A stretch of DNA of 64,000 nucleotides. Origin: Triplophysa rosa (lineage: Eukaryota; Chordata; Actinopteri; Cypriniformes; Nemacheilidae). The position numbers and the translations under genes are program-made. This document shows, one piece after another, positions 1 through 13,500 of the stretch (positions within the stretch are counted from its first letter, which is position 1; the number at the start of each line of letters is the position of its first letter). The stretch lies in NCBI RefSeq assembly GCF_024868665.1, contig NC_079898.1, positions 4,382,149 to 4,446,148 on the forward strand, read 5' to 3'. Below the pieces are notes generated by a model. That model was not told the origin of the DNA. It saw nothing but the letters and a program-made list of their open reading frames with translations, and searched no databases.

Positions 1-501
1 GAAATTACTGCTTTAATGCTTGTGTTTTGTTAAAATGCTTTAAAAAAAGCTCTAATGAATTTAAAACTAAATACCAAAAATACATCATGCACACCTCCTC
101 CGTCATGTTTTAAAAACACATGTCATGTGACGTGACGAGTGAATGGTAGCAAAATGTTAACAGACAGAAAGCAGCTGTATGTATGAGTAGCTGATTTGGT
201 AGGTTTACAGGACTTTTACTGTGATTTAACAGGTTGCATGTGTGAAAGGGGCTAATGTTTTATGTTTACAGCCCTAAAACAAAGCATTGCTATGGTTATC
301 ACTTACATACACACACACGTTCATTTCTACATTTAAATGCAGTTGTCACTTCCAAACTTTGCACTGTATGTTGTCAGAACATGTGAGATGAGAAATAGTC
401 AAAAAGCTTAAAGATTAAAGCAAGAGCAGAAGAGAATGAACAACTTGTCCAAGACGCCATCCAAAACGTCATTTTGCAGTTAGTGAAGATTAAGGAATGC
501 A

Positions 502-883
502 GGGGCCTCATTTATAAAGTGCGTACGCACAGATGTGATCGTAAAGTGTGCGTATGCAAAAATCCATGGCAACGTTCATATTTTGATGTGGAAAAGTGCT
601 TAGCGCCACGTCAGGGTCTGAGCAGACGTACGCACTTTTGCTGACTTGACGTTGACAGGCACTCTTTCATATATCAATGACATTAGTTAGATATGGTTAC
701 AAGGTGGAGATCTGAAACTGTTCAACTGCGCGCAATTTCACGATCATTTGCGATTTATAGATTTCACATCTGATAAGAGAGGCGTACACAAGTTTTCTGT
801 GAATCACACGTACGCACTTTGCGAAATGATCGTAAAATCAAATTTAGGACGGTTTCTACGCAACATTTTATAAATGAGGCCCC
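502..883. mobile_element. inverted-repeat MITE (GGGGCCTCATTTATAAA ends)
   Basis: A 17-bp perfect terminal inverted repeat, GGGGCCTCATTTATAAA at 502-518 and its complement at 867-883, bounds 382 bp with further internal inverted similarity (GTGCGTACGCAC near both ends). No coding capacity and no clear target duplication. It lies in the intron below exon 58; I see no gene in the rest of 1-1393. Confidence 0.8.
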
Positions 884-1393
884 AGGAGAGTGAGTGATTT
901 TTAGAGACAACCCAGTTTCCCTTTGCAGCAGAGGAAATCACAAATCAGCTGAACAGCAAACACATCCGTCTCAATAACACAACAGCAACACATCAGCGGC
1001 ACTTTCATGCATGACGATTTTGAACTTAATCCCAAATCCACCCAGGAGGAGGGAGAGTCAGATGAGTCAGAAACACAGATCAGGGACAGAGACGGAGATT
1101 AGATCGGGACGCATCACTCATTTCCGCAGCACCATTACCTCATTGGATGACCCTTGGCTGTCAAAGGAGTCAGATGATTTAAGAGGAGAAGCTGATTTGC
1201 TGTTTGTCAGCCAGGGTTTATCGTAATTGCGAGTTAAATGTTGGGCAGTCTGTGAGAAATAGTGGTGGATTAACCACATGTGAAGGGCAGCAACAGACCA
1301 AAGACAGACAATATGAGAAACTGATGATTTATGAAATAAAAATCACAAAATGTCCAAAAATAGGGAACTAACCCAACTGTAAGGTGAGAATAC

Positions 1394-1584
1394 CTTGGGT
1401 GTGTTTGCTCCGGGTGGGTTGGGCTGTGCGGCGCAGCTGTGGCTGGAGTTGGATCTGTTAGGTGACACTCCTCTGGAGGAAGGCCGTGACCTTCGACCTC
1501 TGTAGCGAAAGCTGGCCATCACCTGCGTGGTGCCTTCTGGGAGAATAAACTTCTCTCGAAGCTCCACATTGGTTCTTCCTTTGG
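1394..1584 (-). CDS. macf1: macf1 exon 58 of window (start of basic Ser/Arg tail)
   Basis: 191 bp, starting CC (completing Ala) then [20 protein letters not shown], through [20 protein letters not shown] to ANTPK, at an AAG/GTATTC donor. The acceptor CCCCCTTTAG was preferred to the AAAG six bases further in because of its pyrimidine tract and because it restores the AKGRTN junction. This tail region binds microtubules in spectraplakins. The remaining tail exons and stop codon are not in the window. Confidence 0.93.
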
Positions 1585-4500
1585 CTAAAGGGGGACACAC
1601 AGTGCTATCAGTTTTTACGTCTCAGAATCTGGATTTTAAGTAATATTCCAGGTTTAATAGAAGTTAAGCTTATCGAATGCATTTGTGGAGTGCTTTTGAT
1701 TTACTACAGTAAACACAGTCTGTCAGTTTGGGAAGACTTACAAGAAACATGAACTTATAATGGAGGCATATGTGGCCAAGGTTTTGGGGGGGGTACGGTA
1801 AAAGTAGAAATGTGGAGCTTTATTCTTGATTTTATTGATTTAGTTTTTGTAAAAAAAAAAAAGGTTGCCATTTCGATTCACAATGTTAATTCAACAACTA
1901 AAGCACATAAAACTTTGTTTTTTATAGTTAACAATGATCATATTTCGATATTTTCCTTAATGCTGTTGATAGAGCTCACGTTTAACCATTAAATCATTTA
2001 ACCTGGAATATTCCTTTAAAGGTTGTGGAGTTGTGTGCACTCTCTGAAATGAGTTTTGTGATCTGATATGATGTAGGGAGCGGACATGCATTTCACATCA
2101 CTGTGACATAAATAAAATAAAAAGCACAGATGCTGCTTATACTGTAAATGAAGAATAACATACACAACTGCAACACAGCTTTCAGTTGTTTAAGTCTCAA
2201 AGACAACAACTGAGCACAAGGAACAGTTGGATATACATGTGTCTGTTTGACTGTGTGTTGCTTATGGTCGATTTGGTTTGATGTTGAATGACTCTTGCAG
2301 GGATGCAGAGGTGAGATTGTCGAGCGAGTTTCACAGTACTGCAACAGAGCTACAGTAAGCACATGCAGAAAGTGGACACATGACAGAACCACATGCTAAC
2401 ACGATGGGAAGGGAAGCATGAGATTAATGTTAATGAGAATACCATTCAACACACACACGCACGCAGGGATGCACACGCACACACACACGCAGATGCACAC
2501 ATACCACTGGGATGGAGCAAGGACAGAAAGTGCGAGAGTTGCCAACCTATAGGAGACTGAGTAATTGAAGAATTTGATTCCGAGCGCAACATTTTACTCC
2601 CGTGGTGGTGAACTAGAAGAAACAATAATTGGGTTCACAAACAAAGAAGCAGGAAAAGGGACGTTCTGAAAGAGAAGCTTCATGGGAAAAGACCAGCAAG
2701 CTTTAAGAATCTCACAAACAACAGCCAGAGTGCAGAAAGAAAAGATTCAGCTACAACAATGAACACGGCCTACATGACTTTATTATATTCAGTATTTATA
2801 AGCATTTCAAGTTAAGACACATTGTACGCGGTGTTTACATGACAACACTTTCAACAAAAAATGGAAAACTTTATATGCGTTTTAGCTGCTCATTCACGTG
2901 ACATTTTGGTGATTTAAAAACAATCTTTTTTATTTATTATCGTCTCTGAAAAACTCCAAAAAAAACAAAACACCAATGGCAGACCACATCCGATACTGTT
3001 TTGAACACTTCTTTAGCAAAGCTGTATTTACCAGCAGATATGCATGTGCATAGCTATAATATTTATAGACCATATATAATATTTACCTGTGCAGGTGTGT
3101 ATGTATATATAAATATATATATATATATATACAGTATATATTTTTTTTTTGAGTAACACTGCTCCATGTGCTTTTTTCTATTTGTACTGCATGGTTATCT
3201 TGTAAACACACCCTCAAAAGGCAGCATAATGGTTGTCTACCCTCTAAGATATCCTTTTAAGTCAGGTAATGCTTTCGAATGCTACCTAAGTAGTTAAGAC
3301 ATTAGGTTTTTGAAAAGAGCCATAGCGTCTGTGACATGATTGCTTGGAGGAGCCAAAAAATGACAGAAAACGAATAAAAGAAATAAAGTTGAACATTTTC
3401 AACACAATTTCAATGCAATTAGATTGCTGTGAATCAACAGCATGATCTAACATGACATGTTAAATAGGACAGAAGATAAAGTGGGTGGGTGTTACCTCTG
3501 CACGGGTCATTCTTCACCAGAAACTCATCCAGTGCCATCCAACCGCCTCCCACCCGCACCATCACTGTACTGCGCAGGATCCGCACCAGCCGCAGCTGCT
3601 GGGAATCTCCAAACTGGATGTGAACAGACAACACGGTTATTCTCAACACACAGATACACGGTCGCATGCATCGCTGACAGGCAACAGCAGAGCAACAGCA
3701 AAAACCAAAGCCATGCAGCGCTGCTTTTAAAATGCAAATGCTAGTTGTCAAATCTGTGGTTGAAGAAGTGACTCAAGTTTTTATCTAATACGGCTTCTGT
3801 TTTATTTGGCGTCTGGTTTCCTCTTGTTGCCCTGCTGAGCCGCTTCATCCGGACAAAACCGGTTTTGACATTCGTTTCATTCCAGACGACACACAATGAA
3901 TGGTCAATCCAACTGGTTTCATCTGATGCTTTGTGATCATTTAAGATTGCTTGTGAGAAAATCTCAAGTGTGGTTCATTGTTATATTCTCAAAGGTGCAC
4001 TAGTTTTTGTTTTGCTGACATGTACAATGATCTTTCTTTTTTTTTGGTCAAATCTGACCTGGAACCATGGTGATGTCATATGAGTGTACATACAGTATGT
4101 GTGACCCTGGATCACAAAACCAGTAGCAAGGGAACCTTTCTAGTTATAGCCAAAAATACATTGTATGGGTCAAAAGGATAGATTTTTCATTTATGCCCAA
4201 AATCATTAGAATAAAAATCATGTTACATTAGGAAATTTGGTAAATTTCCTACCGTAAATATATAAAGATTTTATTTTTGTGAGTGGATGGCCTGCTACAA
4301 CGCTTCTGATTAACAACTTCAAAAGCATATTTTTGCACCCTCAGATTCCAGAGTTTTAAACAGTTGTATCTCCACCAGATATTATCTGATCACAACAAAA
4401 TTTCAGGTGACGTTTAAATCTCAATTTTTAAGACTGGTTTTGTTATCCAAAGTCACATTTGTCAAAAGTACATTAGTGTTACTGTGGAAGTAAAAGTGGA

Positions 4501-7500
4501 CAGTGTTTTGATCAGTTCGGCCACTAGGGTGCGCTACAAGTGTACTCTAGCCCCCTCACTGCACAACACTGTTTTCATACAAATATGGGCACTGGCGTCA
4601 TTCCTACATGCCAAAGATAGGAGCTAAATTAAAGAGCCAGCCAAATCATTTGGATCCAAATGATTTTTGCCCAGTTGGATTTGGCCAAGTCAAAGACAAA
4701 AAATGATGGCCTCATGCTTTCTGTTCAAAAACAAAAGAGAAACAAAGCATATGAGAACTCTTCACAAAACAACCACACATACAGAACTTGAACCGTCTGA
4801 AACAACAAACTACCATTCTCATAGAGGATGAGTGTATTGACACTTGATGAAGAACCAATGCTACACTCCAACAACACACGATAAGACCAATATGACCAAA
4901 ATCTGCACACAACCAACACACTGATGAACACCCCAGCGAGCATCTCTCCGGCCTACAAGCCCTTCATTCCTTTAAGTGATGAGCTTAATTCTTTACAGAA
5001 TGAATCAATAGCACTGGTGAATTTGGTGATTGGGGAAGGAGCAGATGAATTTTGAAGCATGATCAAGAGAAAAAGTCAAGAAAGTCACAACAAACGGCTT
5101 TAAGAATTAACCATTTACCAGGATACAGCTTTCCAAAACGGCAACGTGAAGATGGGGGGTTAGATTTGGACTGTCCCTGTTTGTTATAGTCTCATCGGCG
5201 ATTAAGGGGTCATGTAAGCAGTGAACGAGACCCAACTGTCAAAAGAATCGTTTCAGATGATGTACAAGAGCATAAAATGTATTGAATACAAGACAAACAT
5301 GACCTCCCCGATAAAAGCCCTTCACCGGCTAACAGTTATCACTCATCTCCCAGAAACACAAATCTCTGAGAAAGCATGTACAGTAGCTCATGATTTCATG
5401 TGATTTATGAAAGGAACGGAATCCATGCATTTTTAAGTTCAAAGTTTACATTTGAGCTTTTGCTTTGTTTGGGCATCAGCCACAACACACAGGGTTAAAA
5501 AAAGGAAAGGTTTCACGTTGGGCGAGAGTCCTGTAAAGCACAACTAAAATCATTAGGGAGGTAGTAGAAAGCAAGCGCAATGTGTTATATGGCAAAAGCT
5601 CTCACAAATAATAAAGAAAAGAGCAGAACGCAGCCCTGCGGGAGAAGTGCTTTTAACTCAAAAGCAGATATATGTGTTGACTATAGAGGTTACTTTAAAT
5701 GACCTAAGTTAAAAGGATAGTTCACCCAAAAATTCTAGAGAGGGTGAGTAAATAATGACTTTTTTGGGGTGAACTATCACTTTAAGTGTTTTAAAGTCAA
5801 CATGAAACACGGTTCAGAATGCATTTTCCCTCAGAATGGTAAATATTAAGTAATACTTGAAATGAGCACCTTACAATTTTACAACACATCCATTATTTCA
5901 GTTGTCATGAGCTTTTTATAAGTCACATATTTCAAAGTTTAGTTTTTTTTCTGCAATTGTTTAAACCCTGTTAAAGGGATACTTCGCCCAAAAATGAAAA
6001 TTCTGTCATCATTTACTCACCTTCGAGTGGTTCTGATGAACACAGATAAAGATATTTGGAAGAATGCTTATAACCAGACAGGTTATTTTTCCTACTATGG
6101 GAGTCAATGGGGGGTGAGATCTGTCTGGTTAAAAGCATTCTTCCAAATATCTTTCTCTGTGTTCATCAGAACAAAGACATTTATACAGATTTGGAACAAC
6201 TCGAAGGTGAGTGAATGATGACAGAATTTTCATTTTTGGGTGAAGTATGCCTTTAAACAGATTTTGATTGTGTGACCATTCATCAACTAAAAAAACACTC
6301 TCAAAGTGATCCCAACAATTTCTTTACTTTGTATCACTATTGTTACAGTTGTGGTGTGGACTATTCTCTTAAATGTAGAATTTTGAATATCTTTATAGTT
6401 ATCGTCCTTGGTGTAAGGGTTTAAGACTAAGAAAGTGTATTGATAAAGTAAATAGATTCACTTTCGCTTCATGTTGACTTCATTAAAAAATGTTTTCTGC
6501 TTAACTAACTCAGACTTCAATAAATGTAGCAATAACTTTTCTGGGTGATATTTACAATAACATGAACATTAAGGATATTTTTATAAGACACCTATTTGGA
6601 TTCTTTCCCTCAGCAGTTTGACTAAATGCACAGACAGTACAAACTGCTGGCACTAGTTTAAATACGCTTATCCGCTTCTGAGTTTAAATATGAAAAAGCA
6701 CAGACAGAGAAGCTGGAAAAAAATAACACAAGGGCAGCAGAGCAAACACTGGAGAATGCTTTATGCATGTGTACCTGGTTTCCAAGGTAGAACTGATGTG
6801 GAGAGGAGCAGTGCAAAGAAAAACAGTAAAAAAAATCAGTTCAATCGCTCAACCTTCATTTAGCAGAAAATAAAATCTACAGAAAATACAGTTTTATTAA
6901 ACTTGTGTATAGTATAATGACCTCCAGTCAGTCATAAGAGCTCAGTATTTATGATCAGTTCCAGTATTCTCGGGAATAGAAATGACAGGGAGAAGAAACT
7001 TTATGAGATGTGTTTAATAGGTGTGTTGGAGAGACAGGAGAAAAAAGCAAGACCTCAATCCTGAGAGTCTGACAGTCTCTCATATTCTCTTATTGAGAGA
7101 GATTGAAAATTTAATGGTGTGTAAAAATCTACTGAAGTCATTCTCTCTGGCAACTGTGGTGTTGGGGCAAGAGGTCTGTCTAGAGAAGCAGTTTAACAGG
7201 GGAACATGTGGGACACAGCCAAGTTTCCACACTAAATGTTACCATTGTGTTCTCAAAACATTCTTCACGTTGGCTTTCATACAGGAAATAGGTTTATTTT
7301 TTCATCAATTATGTTGTTTGGACTAGATCAATATTTTCAAATGCGAATTCTTTTAAAAGTATATAAAGTATGAAATTATTGAGGAGTACTTTTTACAGTA
7401 ATATAATAATAAAAAGGACAGCTGGTTTGGTGAGGATAACATTTTCTAGGATAAAACTGCATAATTGTGTCATAAACTGGTTGGGGGGGAGGTGTTAATC

Positions 7501-10500
7501 TTGGAATCCAATTCCTCCTTCAAGGACATCAAGCCAAACTCATCTACCATTATTTCTCTCATGACTTGATGGGCAGATAAACTTGTAAACGTTGGCCTCA
7601 TGTTCCTGAATCAACTTCCATAAATACACATTTCTTGACTCATCTAGAAAGCATTATATATGCAGTCACCTACCCGGTATTTGTTGGCGCCAATTTGCTC
7701 TACTTGGAACCGTTTCGGACACTTGCACTTTGCAACTTGGCGGGTCACCTACACACATGAAGTCATAAATCGAAAAGAAACGATCAGTAAACACTTTCAG
7801 TTAATATACGTGACTTTCCAGAGCAGCAAAAACCAATCCAGGTTTACCTCATCTTCAATTTTATCAGCATCAGTTAATGGTTTGTACGCGTCTTTGTTGG
7901 GATGCAGAGCGGCCACAAACTCATAGTAGTCAATGTATCCGTCACCGTCCCGGTCAAAAATGTCCGCCACAGCACTCATCTCCAGACGACTTGTGGGGAA
8001 TTCTGCAGGAGCAAAGAAGAGTTCGGGGTAAAGCCTGTTGATTTGTCCAGCTCATACTAGTTCACAAAACTTCACAAAATCGTTTCTTACTCGAGGATAA
8101 GATGCCGTCGATGAATTCCTGCCTTGTGACTTTGCCGTCCTGGTCTTTATCAATGCGACGGAAGAAATCCATGACACGTGACTTCTTGTGGTTCATCCAG
8201 CGCATGTAGCGTTTCCTCCATACGTCAAAGTCAAAGTTGGCAAACTCTTTCAGCTGAGTGCAGATAAGTGACTTTCAGAGCAAATAATGTGAATATAACA
8301 GTGATGTGAAGTCAAGCGTGCATGTGTGACTAACCTCCTCCAGCCTGTCCAGAGCATCGTTGAGTTTCCTCCGTCTGTCCAGAGCCAACAGCCACACCTG
8401 CTGCCATTTACTGACCAGCAGATTCACTCTGGGGTTCTTGGTGTCGATCTGCACCTGAGATGCTGTGGCGTACATGGATTGTGTAGGGGATCTCTTTCCT
8501 AAGGAGCAAAAATGGATCACTCGCTCTTAAATCAAAGATCACATCACCGTGAACATTTGCTGTGGACTACAAAGACACAGGAACACACTTAAAAAATAAA
8601 AGTTTGGATTCTGCTACTCACTGGCCGCTCGTCCTTTCTCCAAAACAGGGATTTGAGATTGGACAGGAGGATCTGCTGCAGCTTTCCGTTTGTGAGTTTT
8701 GGTGATTTTGTCAACATCTGGTTGTTTTCTGGTCACCTCTTCCATGAAAGCCTGATAGACAAGAATAACACACAAAACCTGTCTTTAATAATGGAAGGAC
8801 ATTAAGGAGGGCTGGTCATGATGGTTTTGATGTTACCTGGTGCTCAGCTATGAGTGTTTTGACCTCCTCTATCTCCTGAGGCAGGGGCTCCTTGTCTTTC
8901 TCGCCAAGCGTGGTCTCGGCCCACTGGAGCCAGTTCAGCAGTTTCTCAAGCAGGTCCTGTGTGGCCAGCAGGTCATTCAGAGCACTGGAGAGTCTCTGCT
9001 GGTGCTGACGGGCCCAGGCTGTTACCTGACACACACATAAAAATCAACTTCAGATGTCCTGCTCAGGTGTTTTCTCTTTAAAGACCTGGCAAGCTTCGGA
9101 AAGGCTTGTCTGGCTAACTTTATGAATCCTCCACGACTAAGTATTTTTTGATCAATCCACCTGGAAACGAGGTTAACTTCATTCGATTAATTCGGTAATT
9201 AGTTAACTGAATAATTTCACATATTTCATGAGTCTAGAAATGACAAACTATGACTGGTCACTTCTCCCTCATCTAAATGGGCGGTTCATCCCTGTAATTA
9301 GTTGACTTTAAAGCCGGGGTAACATGCTATTTTATGCATTCTGACTTCTTTACACTGTTAAACGTGCTGGCTTCTCATGCTTAACATGGTCAACTTGTCA
9401 AAAAAAACAAGTTGGACGTATGACGTAGCATTTCTGTGCTCAATACATTTCGCCAGGGTTCGTATAGGTTTCGGAAACATTTTTTTTCGAACATGAATTT
9501 CCGTTTCTTAACAACAAAACTTTTTCTACCAGAAAAGCATGCCCACATGTCAACTAGCGAAAGCGAGAGAAAGAGCACACCCATGTGCTTGGTTCGGGCT
9601 ATGAAAGTTCAGCTGTGTGGCACTGCATTTCGTTGATGAAAGTTATAGAAATGGTGGATATAACGCTGGGTCTACAGATTGTTTGAAACTGATAGATGGC
9701 ACGGTCCCAGCGCTAAAAGATGCCGGTCATGAACCGCACGCAAAAAGTGAAACGGAGTCATATGTCTGTTTTGTTGGCAATCGGCGCGTACGTGCATAAT
9801 TTACACAATACGAGCGTATAGTCAATTAACAGTTACAAATATGATGATGCATTGTGTGCTTGTGCTTTAGTTCCACCCACTGCATGCCTCCAGGAGCTCG
9901 ACTGTTTTCGGAAATAATTGTACAGCTTTATAAATGTGATCAAACTAAACACTCTTCGAAGATATAAAGCATGCAATAGGTTGTTTGCACATGACGTCAC
10001 AGAACTGCGCAAAGTGCAGATGGAGGGCAGCAAGTGATTTTCTCCATAGGAATTCACTATAACAAACACAAAATACCTGTGTTTTGCGTCATTTTTGACC
10101 GTTCAAATCGATCAAACCATGAAAGGTGTTTTTATTGTGTAGCCACAGTTGTTGTTCATGAAGGGGGGTAATGCGAGTATTGACTGAGAAACGGAGATAA
10201 AAGTGGCTTGTATTCCTGAATCTGCGGATGGGGTGAGCCGAGCCTGAAGACTTTCTAAAACGTTTAACGAGGTTTAACGTACCTAAACAACGACTAGGGG
10301 AGCTGAAATTTACTGCTCAAGAACCATGTCATGAACACTAGCTGCACAGATCGACGCCAGATTAAGCGGATAAAGTGATAAATCTCGCGTTAAGCTTTTC
10401 TTCTCCATAGAAGTCTATTATAATGAAACAGCTTAACGTACAGAAACAACGACCACGCAAAACAAAATTTCTATGAAACCTTAATTGTAATAAACACTTG

Positions 10501-13500
10501 CTACTGTTAAAAGAACAAGCACTTATTCCAGGAATAAGAATAGTCTCAGGTTAAGCTTGTTCTTCATAGAGGTTCATTATAAAGAAACCACACTACTTTT
10601 CAAACATACTGTATGTTGGACTGACCTCCTCAAAGCGTGCTTTAATGATGGTGTTCCAGTGTTTAATGGTGGTGATGGAGTCTGGGTGGCAGATGGACAG
10701 GATGGCTTCTCCCATACTCGTAGCTTTATTCAGGGCCAGTCTCTTCTCCTCCAGCTTCTTCATAAACTCCTGCAAACAGTACATTAAAGGTTCACCCATT
10801 ACTATGTGAACTGTGACACGACGCAATAAATCATTGTGTCTACACTGCAAGAAATGACGCAAATTCATAATCAATAATCTGTTCAATCTTTTTTGGATAC
10901 AAAAAAGTAGTCTAATGACATTTTTACACACTTCCCAAATGGTAGTGACCGGCAGCTTTGACGAAATAATGCGACCTGTCAGGCAGTGTCTGTAGGACCA
11001 CATAATATGAAATATTACCATTTGTTTAAGATTCCATAAACTCTGACAAATCTGATTTTGAGATGTAAACTATCCGGATATTCAGTATGACATCACACTG
11101 CAGGGAAATTTGTTGACTTGTGTGAGCATTGAGAGCTTCAAACCGTATGGCTTCGTTATTTAAATTGGACATTGAGAGAATTAGAATAATCTGATCACTA
11201 TTTCACATGAGAGAGACTAAAGAAAAAGAATGTCCGAGTTACAACACAGACAGTTTGTTCTGTCCGGCACATACTGTAATACAGAATGTTTCAAAACTAA
11301 ACCAGATTTTATGATGTTCATGTGATACTGTTACCCATAGATATAAATAACTAGATGCTGCATTAGCATCTGTTTCTATGGTCCGCTATACGTAGGTCGT
11401 CCGCCATATTGGAAGGGTGCGAGCCGGTACGTTATCACACAAGAGCAAGCTGACTGTGTTTGATTGTGAAAAACATATGCGTAAACTCAAACATTATATT
11501 TACAACAACGCAAGGATGTCCTATTTTAGGGAATTGAAATCCCTGCGGTTTTCAAAGCCATGGCTGCGAGCATTGTGGCATTGTAGCAAACTGTGAGTGA
11601 TGTCAGTGGACCGTTTCAAGATGGCAGACACGTCTACGTGCCTGGAGCGCTTGAATGTGGCATCTAGTTATTTAAATCTATGCTGTTACCCTTCACTCTT
11701 GTTAAAAAAAAAAACACTGGTATACTGTTGTAAGCAGCAGGTGTTCATTTGTCTTGTGTTAAACTTGCCTTGTGCTGCTCGATGAGAGCTCGCAGGGCTT
11801 CTTCATCATCCGGCAGAGAGCCGTGGAAGCGAAGACTCTGTTCAGCCTCAGCGAGCCACTCGAGTAGAATATGAACAGTGGAGTGAAACTCTTCAGCCTG
11901 AGAAACATGAAAGAAATGTGTTAAAGACCCCACCAAAAAACACTATCCTATATCGAAGGGAGTACTGTAGTTCACCTTCAAAATGAATATTCTGTCATTT
12001 ACACAGCCTCTTGTCATTTCAAACCTGTATGACTTTCTTTCTTCTGCAGAACACCAAAGAAGATATTTCTGTAGTAACAGAACAGCACAGCCCATTCACT
12101 ACTATTGTAACCAATGCAAGTGAATGGGGGGCTGTTTACAACATTCTTCAAAATATATATTTTTTTGTGTTCTGCGGAAGAAAGAAAGTCATACAGGTTT
12201 GAAATGACAAGAGGATGACAGAATTTTCATTCTGAAGGTGAACTACTCTAAGACATAATACAAAGCACCATACTCAAAGACCACATGACCATGACGGCAA
12301 ATGTGAACAAATGAAAATGATTGGATAAAGATTCAACTTTTTTAAAGACTGCTTTCATATTTAAGAACTGAGTTGACCAGTTTTAGCAGCACAGATGGGT
12401 AAAATGTGTGATTTAGGAATTCTTGAGGTACGAAATCTTAACCAAAGGGACGTCTGGGAAATGATGAAACGTGTAAACCATGACGTCTTTTCCTCACCTG
12501 ACACAGTGCTTGCTCCAGTCGTGTCTGTTTGGACACTGAGAGGCTGCACACCGTCTCCCACCGAGTGCTCAGCTCCTGCATTTGAGCTTTGACCCACGAC
12601 GAGTCATCGTGGCTGTTCTCAACCAGGTCACGAGCTGAACGCTTCAGAGCCTGCACACTGCCTGTCCTCTTTCCCAACTCTTTCTGAAAAACCTGCAGAA
12701 CACATGAACAAAGACAACATTCAAGGCTCTAGTCAGTTTCACATCATCATTCAAATAAAACCTCATGGACTTTAGGATTACATTTTTAAGACACATTTCT
12801 TGCTTTGTGTGTCATCCTGGATGGTTCTTGCTGTCAAAATGCATTCTGGGATTGTTTTCTCAAGAAGAAAGCATGTGATGCTGTGATACATTTTGACCAT
12901 TTTTATTCCTACTATGGAAAGTCAATGGGGGCAAATTTTGCAGTGAACTAGGCGGCATAATCATGCTGGGTATCTTTTTGGAACAGACATTGTGAAGACT
13001 ACAGTCTCGTTTTTCAAACGAAAAATGATTCAGACACCAGATGTCATTTTTTTTACTAGTGGGTGTGGCAGACACTACATTTCATGTATGTATGTGAGGA
13101 TACAAATAAAGTAACTTTATAAAGCAATAATGTACTTTGACATGACTATGTTTTTTCTTTAATTTCTAATTTGACCTTTTTACACCAGAGACTAAACAAA
13201 ATTAAGGTTTGTTTGGTAATTGGTTGCCCTAAATTGGTATGATCTAAATACTTCAATTTAACAGCTGACAGCTATCCAACATAATTCATTACATACCTTT
13301 CTATCAAAGTTAACTGAAATGATCAAGATGAACACATTTTAATTCTGAGTTCTTGTTATATTTTATTATAATTTACTAAACTATAGTGAATAAACTGTGA
13401 TTATGTGAAAAATGTTGAAGGTCTGAATCATGTTTGGTTTGACTGTATAATTCAATAGATGTGAAATAAATGTGTTTAAGGTAAACACCCTCCTCTGATA

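Noticed and set aside
1579..1580. Acceptor six bases inside exon 58 (AAAG/GAAGAACC)
   Set aside because: It would also keep a frame, but lacks a pyrimidine tract; the CCCCCTTTAG acceptor at 1585-1586 is stronger and restores AKGRTN.
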